The notes below the pieces were generated by a model, which made no database searches, was not told where the DNA came from, and saw nothing but the letters and a program-made list of their open reading frames with translations. A stretch of 64,000 bases of DNA from assembly GCA_015680685.1 (NCBI GenBank), contig MNCI01014870.1:140082-204081 (forward strand), written 5' to 3'. Made by a program: the position numbers and the translations under genes. The stretch comes from Gnetum montanum. Its lineage: Eukaryota > Streptophyta > Gnetopsida > Gnetales > Gnetaceae. Of the stretch, positions 35,738 through 48,360 are shown piece after piece. Numbering within the stretch: the stretch's first letter is position 1; each line of letters opens with the position of its first letter.

Positions 35738-38467
35738 ATGGTCCCTAAAAGAGGATATCAAGGAGGACCCTCTCAAGGTGCATCCAAATGGCCAAGGAGA
35801 GGTAGAGGCCAGGCATCTCTCGAGAAACATACAAAACAAGAGGCACAATCATTTAGCATCCATCAGGAAGCTCTTGTTACTATGCAATCAGGACATGCTA
35901 AAGGAGGAGATGGTGGAGAACTTGAATAGGGATAACATCTCACGTTGTCTCTAAAATGTATTCAGGCAATTCATGAAAGCTCCATGTCAGCAACTATGAT
36001 TGTGGAACTCCACATTGGACCCTTCACTGAGTTTGCTCTCAAAGCAGTTAGGAACTAACTTAAAGGATCCCCACTGTGGCCTATTCTCTCTAAAGGTGAT
36101 GATTGGTACGTGGGAGAGACATACCAATTTTGGCACAATAAAGAAGAAGGTACCACCATTGATATTGGTGGTGTTTCTATTGATTTCTGTACCAAAGCCA
36201 TTTCAGAGATGTTGAATCTTTCGAATATAGGGCTAAAAGTTACTCACTTGTCCACTCATTCCCATGATGATGTGTGGAAGATATGGTTGAAAAGGATGTA
36301 CATCAAAGAAGAAAAAGCATATGGAGAGCTAACACTTGAAGAGAGAATCTAGTTTAAAATTGGCACATATCACATCTTCCCCATAAAAGGTTTAAATAGA
36401 ATTTCCACATATATAGCTAGAGGAAGTGCCATCTTGATGGGCAAGGTTAATGCCAACCTACCCCATCTATATCTTACAAAAATTTTGAGGTAGTTTAAAG
36501 AACATAACATGGGGAAGTATGCATTGCCCTTTCCCTGTCTCATCAGGAAGCTATGCCAACATGTTGGAATTCTAGGGTACACCAATTACATCCCTAGAAA
36601 GACCAAAAATGCTTAATTCACTAAATTACTGAAACCACTAGCCCCAAGGAAAAGTGTTGGTGAGACACTGGAGCTTGAGTAGGAATAGGAAGCAGGGCCC
36701 ATCACACAAATTACAAGCTAGCAAGGCCAACCACCACCACCACCATAGGACTATTGACTATTGATGAGCCATTTCAGAGCCATCACTGAAATAGTCAATT
36801 GGGGAAGTCATGATGAGGCTAATCTCTTTAGGATCATCAATGATGTCGTACGACCCATGATCTTAATTGATCACGCATAGGGAAATTTATCTATCCAAAC
36901 AGGAGGAGGGGAATCACACTAGTCACAACATATCTCTGGGAACGCTACATCCTTTTAGGTGTAATTAAAAATTGGTGAAGGTGCCACAATAGTGTTCATA
37001 CAACACCAAGATGTAGTAGGAGCCACAAAAGTGGTCACAGACCACGTAAAAGAATCATTCAATGTTCCTATTATGCCACCAAAAAATTTTACAGGAGCAC
37101 ATAATGCTCAAACTTTGGCTGGTTCCTCAATGACTCCTGTGGAACATGAGGATGTTCTAGATTGGTTGCTATAGATAGGACAATTGATGACATTCCTATT
37201 TAACATCCCTCAAGATGTCACAACAACTCAATCAGACCTCATCTTCATAAAAGAAAAGCTAGTCATGGCAGAGGTTAGCGTTGAGCATGCAGAGGAGGAG
37301 TTAAAAAGACTCCAAGAAAAGCTCGTCACCCTACAAGATGCACAGTGGGATCTATCCCAAGTCATCCCTAAAAACCAACTAGAGTTCTTTTAGATAGAGA
37401 AATTGAATAAATTGCTGGCAGAGAATAAAAGAGTGGCAGAGGAAAAAGAAAAGGCCGATTGGGATGCTTCCAAGGCACAAGCTCAAACATATTCACATGC
37501 CAAAGCACTCAAGGCCTTACAAGAGGAAAATGAACAACTTGCCGCTAACAATTTCTAGTTGAATACAATGGAGAAACAAAAGAATGTTCTCAAAAAAAAA
37601 ATTTAGCAATTTCAAGAATAATTAATAAGTTTCAACCAAGATATGAATCGCGTAGCCAGATAAAATAGAACCCTTTCAATGTTGGAGGTACGCATGATCC
37701 ATTAAAAGATGGCAATTAAAATAAGTGCATGGTAAAATAAGGCCAAGCAACATGAGAAGCTCAAAGAGCACTTCAAAGATCATGTGGGGATGTATAAATA
37801 GATGATAGAAAAAGAAATTCATATGACCAAAGCCCATATTAACACTCTCAATGCTCAAAACACTAATTAGTAAACCATACTAAATACTTATGCCTTCATC
37901 CACCAAGCTGAACTAAAAAGTCAGGACCTGCAGATACAAGACCTTACAAAGTACATGGAGTTGGCAAACCTACAGTATGCCAACTTGGCCATGTTGATAA
38001 TAGGATGCCCGAGAATAGAATTGAAAAATCAAGTAGCAACCACCTACACAAAGTATGAAACAAGATTTGCTAAGCACAAGAAGATGCTACAAAAATTAGA
38101 AATGACAAATTCTAAATTAGAGATGGTCAAGACTAGCTACCAAGGATAAAAGGATGTTGCGGCAGATTTGGCTTGATGGCTCACAAACTACCAAGAATAC
38201 AAGGACAAAGCTAGAGCCTATGAAGAGGAACGATAGCTATTTGCGACTTGGTATGTCAAAGCCAACTAGATGTTTCTGCAATTATCGTGTCCATGGGAGG
38301 TGCCAACTCCATCAAACATTGGAGTATCACCATGGACGGCACAAGATCCCTGAACTGAAGAAGAAAAGCTCCAGGCACTCCTTTAGAGACATCAAGTTTC
38401 AAAACCTGGAGCACAAGATAAGAGGAAGAGACCCATGGCGGAACCACCACCACCAGGAACCACATGA
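35738..38467 (+). pseudogene. Element AB: coiled-coil ORF2, 909 codons, one frame kept
   Basis: From ATG (M-V-P-K-R-G, then a basic segment KWPRRGRGQ, possibly nuclear-targeting or RNA-binding) to TGA after RKRPMAEPPPPGTT, one frame holds over 2,730 bases with no frameshift. By hand count it has about 30 in-frame stops: mostly TAG, then TAA, two TGA, each explainable from CAG, CAA or CGA. The N-terminal third is globular (LHIGPFTEFALK, DWYVGETYQFWHN, VSIDFCTKAISEMLNLS), shared with C at 39850-40000. The second half (about 37200-38250) is Lys/Glu/Gln/Leu-rich and likely coiled coil. Env-like position, no membrane segment. Function unknown. Confidence 0.75.
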
Positions 38468-38654
38468 GTCTAATAAATTTTTTCCTTTCTCAATTCTGTG
38501 TATGTGTTCCAATTTTGTTTTGTTCAATTTCACACTACGGCATGAGTAATTCCTAGTAATTCAACAAATCCCATACCTATCCACTATGTAATTACTTGAA
38601 CTCATTCTCCTTTTGTCTAACTTGAGGATGAGTTGTTATTCAGTCATGGAGTTA

Positions 38655-39516
38655 TGATGAATCATGTTTTGCTAGGCCCCAATATTGGATCCTCAATATC
38701 AGATACATGATATTGTAGCCTAGATAATCATAGCGAATACACAATATCATAGATCCTATGTAAGCCTATAAAGACCACATTCAAGTGCATAGAAAGGGGG
38801 GAGTCAGTAATTCTTAAGATAGAGTCTTTTTATCATTTTTTCAATTAATTTCAATTCTTTCCCCACTGCATGCCCGTAGTGTGATGATTGTAAGTGTATG
38901 GAACCTTTATTCGAGTGTGACGTACTTGGACACGCACATGATCAACAATAAAGATAGATATTACTCCATCATTGCAACATTCACTTAGTTTTTAATTTTT
39001 TAATTGTTATTGTTATTTACTATTTTCTTAGTTAATATTTATTTACCATCATTTACTATTCCTATTGTTAAATGTGGAATGAGTATGAATTAATCATGAA
39101 CATTGAAGTGTAACTACTTGGTAACCCAATAATGTATTTAGAAATGCTTAAGTAATGTGTGATTGGTAATCCCAAAAATAGTACATGAGGTCCAAGATGC
39201 ATACAAATGATTAAGGATAGATGTTTATCACACTTAGGCTAGCTTAGACTTCATTTCCTATTGCTTATTATTTTAATTAAGATTATTTTCCATTGTCTCT
39301 AGGAGTATCCTAGTGTTAGCAATCATATCATACACCTCACTCTGGACTAAACCATACATGATAAGAGAACACTAGTTCAAGTGGGAAGACAGCGAATTGT
39401 GATCAACATGTAACTATCTGGATACCACAACTAGTCTATCTACCAAGTTTGACTAGATCATGTGTGAATGCTCATATTTGTATGGTTTGAGTGTAGGGGT
39501 ACCTCACCACTCAGCA
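38655..39516 (+). repeat. Element AB: 3' LTR
   Basis: 862 bp, starting TGATGAATCATG and ending ACTCAGCA. It pairs with 12229-13089. The U3 GATATC/CAATATC motifs precede TATA-like TATAAAGA (38767-38774). The polypurine tract GTCATGGAGTTA (38643-38654) is a decayed form of GTCATGGGGGTA. The right flank TTGG continues the C ORF2. Confidence 0.88.
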
Positions 39517-40110
39517 TTGGCCTTATCTTTGGATTAAGGTGAATGGCTGCAATCTTGAAGTATGCATATTTTGCCATGCTAAGTGCACCAAACTCCTTCT
39601 GGTAAACTCCATAGCATTATTGTGTCCATTATTTCTTAATGTCAAGATCTACCTATGTTGGGATTTTTACAAGGCTATCCCTAGATTTTGGCAACTCATG
39701 TGTCTCAAAAATTTCATTCACCAAGTAAGACATAGAAATGTCTTTGATTTTGACCATTGAACCTACCTTCCTATTGTTCTAGAATAGGTAGGTCTCTCCC
39801 ATGTACCACTCCCTATTGGAAGTGATGATGGGCCACATAGGAGAGTTCTACAATTTAGTCTTAACTTCTAGATATGTAAACTCCAAGAAGGGTCCAAAGT
39901 TCAACTCTTGGAGCATATATTTCTGGACCTTCTTAGACTTGATTTTCTTGAGACAAGCATCTATCAAGGTGACCTCAAGGTTTGGTCTTGGTCTTGGTAC
40001 CTCATCTCAATGTAACTATTCAATTGTTGTCAGTCCACCACCTCAAGTCATAAGCATGCTTTCACAAATTAATCACCATTCCTTATTAAGAAGAAAAGAG
40101 AAGTAGGAAG
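39517..40110 (-). pseudogene. Element C: ORF2, N-terminal part
   Basis: Minus-strand text (LNFGPFLEFTYLEV, EWYMGETYLF, SYLVNEIFETHELP) is homologous to the N-terminal third of AB ORF2. It stops at 39517 where AB is inserted and resumes at 12228. The very N-terminus and promoter-like block seen in D and AB are missing: the ORF is fused near 40090 to the post-integrase linker, so C carries an old deletion. Confidence 0.65.
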
Positions 40111-41000
40111 TGAGAAAGGGCCTTAGTTAGAGGGGACCTTCAAGCATGGGCAACATGTCTTTTTAGTTCCATAACTAATGCTTATACTCCATTATTTTGT
40201 CTAAGAGATGTGCTTTGAATTCCCATCATTTTTTTTGAATTTTATGTTTTTATGGATTTTAGGATGGGAACCACACCATGCAAAAACTTTAACTTCCTCT
40301 TATTATTCAACAATGGAATTGTAAGAAATCCATGAAAACACACATGCACTCAAGAGAATAGGCTAGTATAAAGAGCATTGAATCTTCTTGAAGTCACATT
40401 CTTGTCAATCCATTTGTGTCCTTTCCATGTTAGGAAACTACCAAGGTCACAAGTTCAATAAAGTTCTTATTAAGGAAGGAAGCTTCACATTTCCAAAACA
40501 AGGAACATCATAGAGTTTTGTGGATGGGTGAACAATGTGGACTCACTGCCTATTCTATGAAAAAGAAACCATGTGTTCTTTATCAATACCAAAATTCAAA
40601 GTTAGAATCCATACATTAGCAACCAAAAACATTAAGTACAAACCAACATTAACAAATAGCAACAACATCACTATGTCCTATTGGAAATAAAGAAGAAGAA
40701 AATATGCATGAGAAAAAATAATAAAACCAAACCAAAATAAAGTAAAATATTAAAGAAAGATAAAACCTACTAACAATGTTGTAAAACAAAAATGTAAAAA
40801 AATAGAAAAAATGGTAAAAACTAAGAAGCCACTTTGATTGGTTAGCATGAATGACTATCTCCACCATGATTAAGTTAGAAGGAGAAGATTCGAAATATTG
40901 AGCACGGATGTCCATCTGAAGAGGTGTTACTAGCATGGGCTCTTTTGGGCTCATGGAAAAGTTTATTGCATGTTGACTAGTAGCTTCTTGTTTGGGCTCT
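40111..41000 (-). other. Element C: post-integrase linker
   Basis: AT-rich, no domain. It aligns with D 49560-50400 and F 62200-62720 (shared blocks such as GGCCTTAGTTAGAGG and TAGTCATGGGGGAGATAG-like text). T-rich on the minus strand near 40680-40830. Confidence 0.55.
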
Positions 41001-41960
41001 CAGGTTTGTAGATCAACATGTTCCCAGAAGGAAAGGTTTCATAAATGATATAGGGTCATCTCTATAATGTTTATAACTTAGCCTTTTGTGGTATATATGT
41101 GGGGTTCTAATAGAGAACCTTGTCTCTAGGTTGAAATTTCATGTTTCTTATTTTGAGATCATGGCATTATTTGTTGAATGCTTTGTGCACTTCATTCAAG
41201 GACAAGGCCATCAATCTATTCTCATCTATCACATTAAGGTTGATCAATCTCTCTTTCTATGCTCAACTAAGGTCAAGGTTAAGGTCACAAGTTGTTGGAA
41301 GAATACAGAGCTTGAACTAGATAGGAAGAGTTGGTAATTTTCCATACACCATCTCATAGGAAGAGTATCATATAGGGAGTTTCCATGCTAAGCAGTAAGC
41401 CCAAAGGACATGATTAGGTTTTGTGCTCCATTCTCTCCAATATTTGCTAATTATCCTAGTTAGGATCTTAGTGCTCTCCCTATTTGTTACCTATGTTTGA
41501 CCATTGGCTTGGGGGTGGTAAGTTGTTGTTAATTTATGTTCAATCCTAAAGTGTTGCATGAGCTTTCAAAAGGTAGTGCCTATAAATTAAGTACCATTGT
41601 TGTAAATTAGTACACATGGCACTCCAAAACTATTTACAACATTCTATTATAAAAACACAACAACTGTAGAGGATGTATAGTCAGTGATAGCTATTGCTTC
41701 AACTCATCTTATACAATAGTTAATAGTGACTATGATGTATGCATTTCTAGTCAACATGGGTGCAATGGGATCCATGAAATTAATGCTTAGATGTCCAAGG
41801 GTTCCAATAGTTGGATTCCTTACTAAGGTCCTTTCATTTGAGTGGTCATCCCACCATCGCATTGATAGTGTTCACAAGAGCAGATGAATTGGTGGACATT
41901 CCTAAAGAGTGTTGGTCAATAATATCCTGCCATTAGGATCTTAATGTCCATGCATCTCCC
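41001..41960 (-). pseudogene. Element C: integrase remnant
   Basis: Aligns with the D integrase region (50403-51590). It is recognisable by the same order of fragments, including the complement of CATTGGCTTGGGGGTGG (near 41500) shared with D at 50942-50960, and a C-terminal LVSRLKFH-type strand near 41100. Frames are broken everywhere; catalytic residues cannot be read with confidence. Confidence 0.6.
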
Positions 41961-41999
41961 AACATAGTGGCCCCCACAAGGGCCTTAATGAGCATCTTA

Positions 42000-43650
42000 G
42001 AGAATGCATATTTGGTTAGCATTAGGATCATACCAATAAACTAGATCATTAGCACACACCATGTAAAGGTATCTATTAATCTCCATGAAGCATTTGGCCT
42101 GATGAAGAAATTTTTGTTTCTTCTTATGGTCTAGCCCATGTGGCATCTCTTAAGTGAGAAGATAAGTGACAATGCCATCATACCAGTTAGGCTCAATGGG
42201 CACTTATTCATTTATAGCACTAGCAAAGAGGAGTTCATTAGGAAATTGATCAAAAATGAGCTCTTCTCCTTTTTTTTATTCCATCTTTACTGAGACAAGT
42301 GATCACCAATCACATTCTTAGTTCCCTTTCAATATACCATCCTAGGATTGAATTCCTATAAGATCATAAGTTACCATATGACATGGGGGCTCACTCTTGA
42401 TTTATTCATCAAAAAGAAAATTACACTGTGGTCTGTGTGCACAAATACCTTTTATCCAAGCACATCACACCTAAATTTTTTCAATGCATACACCATAATC
42501 AATTCTTTCTATGTTGTGATGTAGTTCAATTGTGCATCCACAATGCTTTAGCTTAGATAATAGATGTAGTAAGGATGTTTCTGATCATCTAACTATGTGA
42601 GTACAACTTCCAAGGCATAATTTGATCCATCCATCATGATGTGAAATAGTCTAAACCAATTTGGTGCTCATAGAAGCTTTTGCTTAAGTTGCTAGAATGT
42701 CTTTTCACATTTCTTAGTCTAAATGAACAAAGCATCTTTCATTGTTAGCTCCACCAATGGTTTAGCAATCTTAAAGAAATTCTCTATGAATCATTAATAG
42801 TAGCTAGTGTGGCCAAGGAATGAACAAACATCTTGATAATTTTCAATTAATGGGTAATTCCTTAAATGCCCCTTATTTTTTCAAGGTCGACTTAAATGCA
42901 TGCTTGTGAGATACTATGCCCCAACACAATGCCCTCTTAAATCTTCATATGGCTTTTCTATAGTTGAGTTGAAGGTTTGTCTCCAAACACCTTTTTTGCA
43001 CTTACTTAAGACAATTTAGGGCTTACTCAAATGTAGCCATAGGTTAAGAATTCATCCATGAATACTTCCACTCCACTATGAATTTTCTATTGAAAAATGC
43101 TATAGACAAGGAATTGGAAAGTTGTAAGGGAATTACATAGTCCAAAAGGCATCTTTCTATATGCAAAAGTTCTACATGGACTCATAAATGTGGTTTCAAC
43201 CTGATCCTTCGGTGCTATTTGAATTTGGTTATAGCCACTATAACCATCTAGAAAGTTCTAGTAACAATGCCCAAAGATGGTGTCCAATACATTTTATATA
43301 AATGGCAATGAAAATGATCTTTATAGGTCATCATATTCAATAGCCTAAAGTCAATACAAATGCTTTAGTTACCACCTTTCTTTGGCACTAACACTAGTGG
43401 GATAACCCACTCACTATTCATAATGGAATAGATGAACCTTGCCTTTAGGAGTTGTTCAATCTTCTCCTTGACAATTTGCTTTAGATTGGGATTCAACCAC
43501 TATTATGGTTGCCTCTTTGGCTTTATGGACGGATCAGTATAGATGCGATGTTGGCATCTCCTAAGATCAATCCCAGTGAGTTTAGGATATGACCAAGGCT
43601 ATTGACCATTTGTTAACCACCTTCAATAGCATCTCTTTTTTTTCAAGAGC
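42000..43650 (-). pseudogene. Element C: reverse transcriptase and RNase H
   Basis: RT text on the minus strand: ARFIYSIMNSEWVIPLVLVP then ICIDFRLLN (about 43340-43450), and the active-site block VFMDEFLTYG (about 43045-43075), with Glu where the usual FMDD has Asp. RNase H sequence follows at about 42250-42700 with many stops. Compare D 51950-53400, which reads more clearly. Confidence 0.7.
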
Positions 43651-43926
43651 AAGATTGACATTGATTATCACTAGCTTTCCATTATCCAGAAAAAGCATAT
43701 TCCATGTTGGCAAGTAGAGTTTTCAACTCTAGGGACTCTTATTTGAAATTTTCAAGGATTTTCAACTCTTTCCAATTGGTCTCATCTAGTTCATCATGAG
43801 AGAGTTAACAAAAACCTACACCAATTCATCCATGCCTTCAACATAGGCACTTGTTAAGCTCTTAATTGGTTCCATGTAAATGGTTGAGTTGCTATCAGAA
43901 TCAGCTATCAACCACTAGGTGCCCTC

Positions 43927-44480
43927 CTATTTTATGGCTATTATATATAGAAACCTTTGAATGTTGGAAACATTTGCACAATGTCTGCATGTTGTGATGG
44001 ATGAACTTTTTACAAACCAGAGTTTCTGCATGTAGTTACACCCTATATCATTGTATGTGATGCATGAAACTCTCTTTTTCTCTATCTTATCAAATGCATT
44101 CTCCTTAGAAACCTCCAAGGAGAGGTCTCTAATTCCCAACCATGGATAAATAGTGCTCAATGAAGCCCTTCCCATGATGAATGAGAACTCCCCCTTGCAT
44201 TTATCAACAAGAATTACCAAGAAATTAGTAGGATAGGACCACCCACAAATGATGGTCACAATGTCCTCCACTAATTCTAAAGGAACAATAATGGACTAAT
44301 CTACCAACTCAAGAAAAATGTTACTCTTCTTGAGTAGAGGTAGGTTTCGAGCTTGGTACATCTCATGAGAAATTAGATTAACAATGAAACCTAAATCTAG
44401 AAGAGCCTTGAATGCCTCATTCCTATCAATTTTTAAGTAGATTAGGGGACTCCTAGGATCATATCTTTTCCTAGGAAGGT
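43927..44480 (-). pseudogene. Element C: protease
   Basis: Minus-strand RSPLIYLKIDRNEAFKALLD then LGFIVNLIS: the DSG active site is DLG here, while F still reads ALLDSGSKVNLIS. Downstream WSYPTNFLVILVD and FIMGRASLSTI match the retropepsin flap and LLGRPWL blocks. One stop lies between the halves. Confidence 0.75.
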
Positions 44481-47228
44481 GGCCAACCTTTATCCAATCA
44501 ATCACTACATGGATTAGCTTGATGGCCATGCACTTTGGAAGACATTTGGTTTGAAGGGGACTCAAATGGAGTGGATGCAAAGGATGAGGGAGAAGTAGAG
44601 CTATCAGCTGCATAACTCTACAAGGGCTTTGTAGGACTATTGGTTCAAAAGAATCATCTTTTCCTAGATTTAGTTTTCGAACAACTTGGTTGATGAGCTA
44701 AATGTAAATTAATAGCCCTAGTAACATTACATTGTTGTGGCTATGCTAGGATTTCACCTTGCATGGATGGAGGAGGTGGTAATTGAGTTGACGATGGAGG
44801 AACATGTGTAGAAGGATGCGGATGGTAATGAGGATATGGGGATTCCCCTCTTGGAGATGGAGATTGAAATTTTTAGTACTCAAGAGGATAATAGTAATAC
44901 TAGAATGAAGCATGGCTGGAAGAGTCATGCAGAGAAATGAGCTTCCAAACATAGTACCCATATGGATCAAGTTACTAGTAACATAGTACCCATATGGATC
45001 AAGTTACTAGTAAGGGTACTACTACCTTAGTGGTGGCATTCCTCATAGCTGTGGGTGCTGCCACTGATGGTACTACTCATAAGGTTGTGATGGAGCTCCA
45101 CATAGATAATAGGCCTAGTGTTGGTGAAACTACCTTGGATTGCCTTAAGGATAAGGCAACCTTCTGGGTGCTTACCTTCTTGCCAATATAGGATTTAGAG
45201 CATACACCCTAGACTCTTGCAAGTGCGATACAATAAGGTAACATCCCTTAGGATGTTAATATTGGTAGATATCACACCCACCATCATCATCTATTTTAGT
45301 CTACAGAACCTCTTCTATTACAGTAGCCTTGCGCTTACCACTTTGATGGGCACATTCAACTTCCTTTCTTCTCTTGCTATCATGATCACTACTTTGCTCT
45401 TTAGATTCCTCTACTATTGTTAGAGAAGTTTAGAACTTTTCAACCAAAGAGTTCCAAATTTTGTCTACCATAGTCAAAAATTTAGAAATATATTTTTGAG
45501 TCAACAAGGTCTTTCATTGCACCACCTCATCAAGTGATGCCTTTTCCTCATTGTTACAAAACTAGACTTTCCTTTTCTTAATCGAAAGATCCCAGTTACA
45601 CTCCTCTGCACTTTCCTATTTTTTCAACTCTCCTTCTTCCTTAGCAACCTACTCTATCAACATTTGGATCAAATGGGCTCTAAGTTCTAACAACCTCACT
45701 TGGGCATAGACCCTAAGAGTTCTCATTGTTTCTAATCGGAGCCCATCTATGATATGATGAACCTACTCCTTTGAGAATAACCATGGCTAGGACATTGGTG
45801 CAAAAGAGAATAGTACCTACCCATGGCTACATCCAAGGGTTCATGTGTTTCTTATTTCCAACCTTAGATCCACTTTCTCAAGCCAAACACTCACGAGTAC
45901 AGTTGATACTTCTCAGTAAAGAGATCAAGCATCATACTCCATCTATAGATTGATTCTAACTACAAGGAGTGGTACCAACTTTCAACTTTTTTATGAGTAT
46001 CCTTTGGAACATCATAAGCTTCTACCATTCATTCTCCACATTTTGTTAGGCATAGGCATTATGAAAGGCTTGGAGATGGTTCTATGGATTTGAATTGTAT
46101 CCCTCTTTGAACTTGGGGATATTATTCATATCCAAAAACTTGATTTTGCTATCTTTCATATTCCATGTTGAAATTATCACTGCCTCCTCAATATTTAGCA
46201 TGTTTCTAGTTACAAGTAAAGGCTCATCATAGTCATAAACTTTGTGGTGGCCATGATGCCTATGATGCCCTCTACTGTCTCTTCTCTCATGATGAAGGAG
46301 CTTCCTTGGTTAACTAGGCCCTTGATCTTAACTAGTTCGACAAGTCCTATGATCATCTTTATCCCATCAATTGCCTCCATCATGGTCACATCCTCTATGA
46401 CTTCAGTCAAAGCTAGAGGAAGAAGAAGAGGATGACTAGCAACATCATGGTGCCTACCATCCCCTCTTCAATGGCCATGGCTACGATCATCATCATGATG
46501 CCTATCCTTGTCCCTACCATGACTCCCATCTTTGAATCCCCCATGATCATGGAATCCATTCTTACCTAAACCAAGATTTTTTATAATGGATTATAATTTT
46601 TGGTTTAAGCCTCCTTCATCAAAACCAAGGAGAAGAAAGTCAATATATTAAGAACCCCTAGATAAGGGATCCTCATTATCTTTTTGGCGCAATAGGAACA
46701 AGGGGTTATTGAACTTTTTTTCCTTTGAAGCTTCATAGCACTTCTCCTATTGCCAATCTCTTTTACATTGTGCCTCAATGGTGGTGGTAATCCCTAGGGT
46801 TGTTGTCCTACATAATGTACTCATCATGGAGCCCCTAGATGCCAAACCTTATAAGATTTTGTTGGGTTATTATAAAAACTGAATGATCAAGCGACAACAC
46901 AATGTTTTCCTCCATGTCCCTCCACCACATCTAGTCATTCGAATGTAGGAAAAAGGGGAAGTCTAGCACATAGTCATCAGGATGAGTATATATCACTTGA
47001 CATTGTTGGAGCATTTGCTAATTTGATCATTCATTCCTTTGTTGATTGGATGCATGCTTAAACTTTAATGAAGAATCATCCCTAGTAGAAGAAGACATCT
47101 TAGATTGCAAGAAAATAATAGTGTGCTTTTACAATTATTATTATTAGAATAATTATGAATTTAAGGTTTATTCCAATGGTGATGAATGATTTTCACTAAG
47201 TCCTAAATAGTGCACATAGCTAACTAAA
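44481..47228 (-). pseudogene. Element C: gag
   Basis: Homologous to D gag (54400-56850). Clearest blocks on the minus strand: YDYDEPLL and NNIPKFKEGY near 46050-46240, and a His/Asp/Arg/Met low-complexity N-terminal part near 46200-46560 derived from basic RD/HD-type repeats. The C-terminal side is Pro/Gln-rich. A perfect 32-bp tandem duplication lies at 44950-45013. Many stops. Confidence 0.6.
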
Positions 47229-47229
47229 G

Positions 47230-47247
47230 TCCCCAATAATGATGCCA
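47230..47247 (-). promoter_or_regulatory. Element C: primer binding site (tRNA-Asp type)
   Basis: Minus strand TGGCATCATTATTGGGGA, one base from the LTR. It differs from TGGCGCCGTTGCCGGGGA only by G-to-A and C-to-T changes. Confidence 0.75.
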
Positions 47248-47469
47248 ATGATGAGAAATGAGTATACCCTATGCCCAACCATACAAATCACTAGCATTCA
47301 CTTAGCATTTTGGTCAAATTCCAAGAACTTTAGGTTTCTAAGTACACTAGTTCTAGGAGGAGAATCTAACCATTACAATCATTGTCTTTCCAGTTTCACT
47401 TGTGAAGTGCATGTATCTAGTTAAGTGTAACTAAGGTGATGAATCATCAGTTGGTTGGAATATCTAACA

Positions 47470-47630
47470 AAAAAGTAAATTTTTAATTAGCTAAGATATT
47501 TTAGCCTTAATATCTTAGCTTCAATATCTTAGTCCTGATATCTTTGCTTTGGTATATTAGCCTTGATATCGTAGCTATGATATCTTAGCCCCAATATCTT
47601 GGCTTCACTATCAGATATGTGATATATCAT
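47470..47630. repeat. GATATCTTAGCC tandem array in the solo LTR U3
   Basis: About eight units of 15-17 bp of the form (G/A)ATATCTTAGCCTT, diverged. They sit upstream of the TATA box, the same place where other family LTRs carry different short arrays. Confidence 0.8.
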
Positions 47631-47980
47631 GTATCTAATATCAGTACCCATGCTATGTTATTGGATATCCAATAGCATGGATGTGTGCCAACTTATAAAT
47701 ATAGCACTTGGGCACATGGTTTGGCAAAGTTTAGTCAACAGAGTAGCCAAACTCTTACAATTTTATTTCACAATCTTATAGACTAGTTAGTAAGTGCATA
47801 TAATATGATATTAAGTGATTATATGACATCCTTATTTGAGTGTGATGTACTTGGACCCTTTACATGACCAAAAATAAATATTGAGATTACTTCCATCGTT
47901 GTAGCATCCACTTAGATTTATTTTTTTAATTATTTAAATTATTTACTATTTTCCTTAGTTAATTTTTTCATTTATTACTC

Positions 47981-48360
47981 TTTACAATTCATGTCATTAA
48001 ACAAAATGAGTACAACTAATTGCAAGTGCTTAAGTGTAATTACTTGGTAGCTTAGTAGTGTATCATTTGGTGCATCCAGTGATGTATGCTTGGTAATCCC
48101 AATGGAAGTTACGTGAAGTCCAAGGCATGTGCAAATGATTAGGAATAGATACTCATCACACATAGGCTAGTTTACAATTCATGTCATTAAGTGGAATGAG
48201 TATGACTAATCACAAGCGCTTAAGTGTAATTACTTGGTAGCCTAGCAGTGTATCATTTGGTGTGCTCAGTGACATATGCTTGATAATCCTAGTGGAAGTT
48301 ATGTGAATTCCAAGGCTTATGTGGATGATTTGGAATAGATACTCATCACATGTAGGCTAG
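47981..48360. repeat. 190-bp tandem duplication in the solo LTR
   Basis: Copies 47981-48170 and 48171-48360, both starting TTTACAATTCATGTCATTAA, with moderate divergence. The other family LTRs have this segment once. Confidence 0.88.

Larger units (their letters stand above)
12229..39516 (+). mobile_element. Element AB: gag + ORF2 retrotransposon without pol, nested in C
   Basis: The LTRs at 12229-13089 (861 bp) and 38655-39516 (862 bp) are alignable throughout and run in the same plus orientation. Flanks share TTGG (12225-12228 and 39517-39520), consistent with a 4-5 bp target duplication, and the C ORF2 sequence continues across the insertion when compared with D. Internally there are a tRNA-Asp-type PBS, gag, the inserted Tat element, about 1.7 kb of unknown sequence, a promoter-like block and ORF2. 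No protease, RT, RNase H or integrase was found in the net 8.6 kb. It was probably mobilised by relatives such as C or D. Confidence 0.85.
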
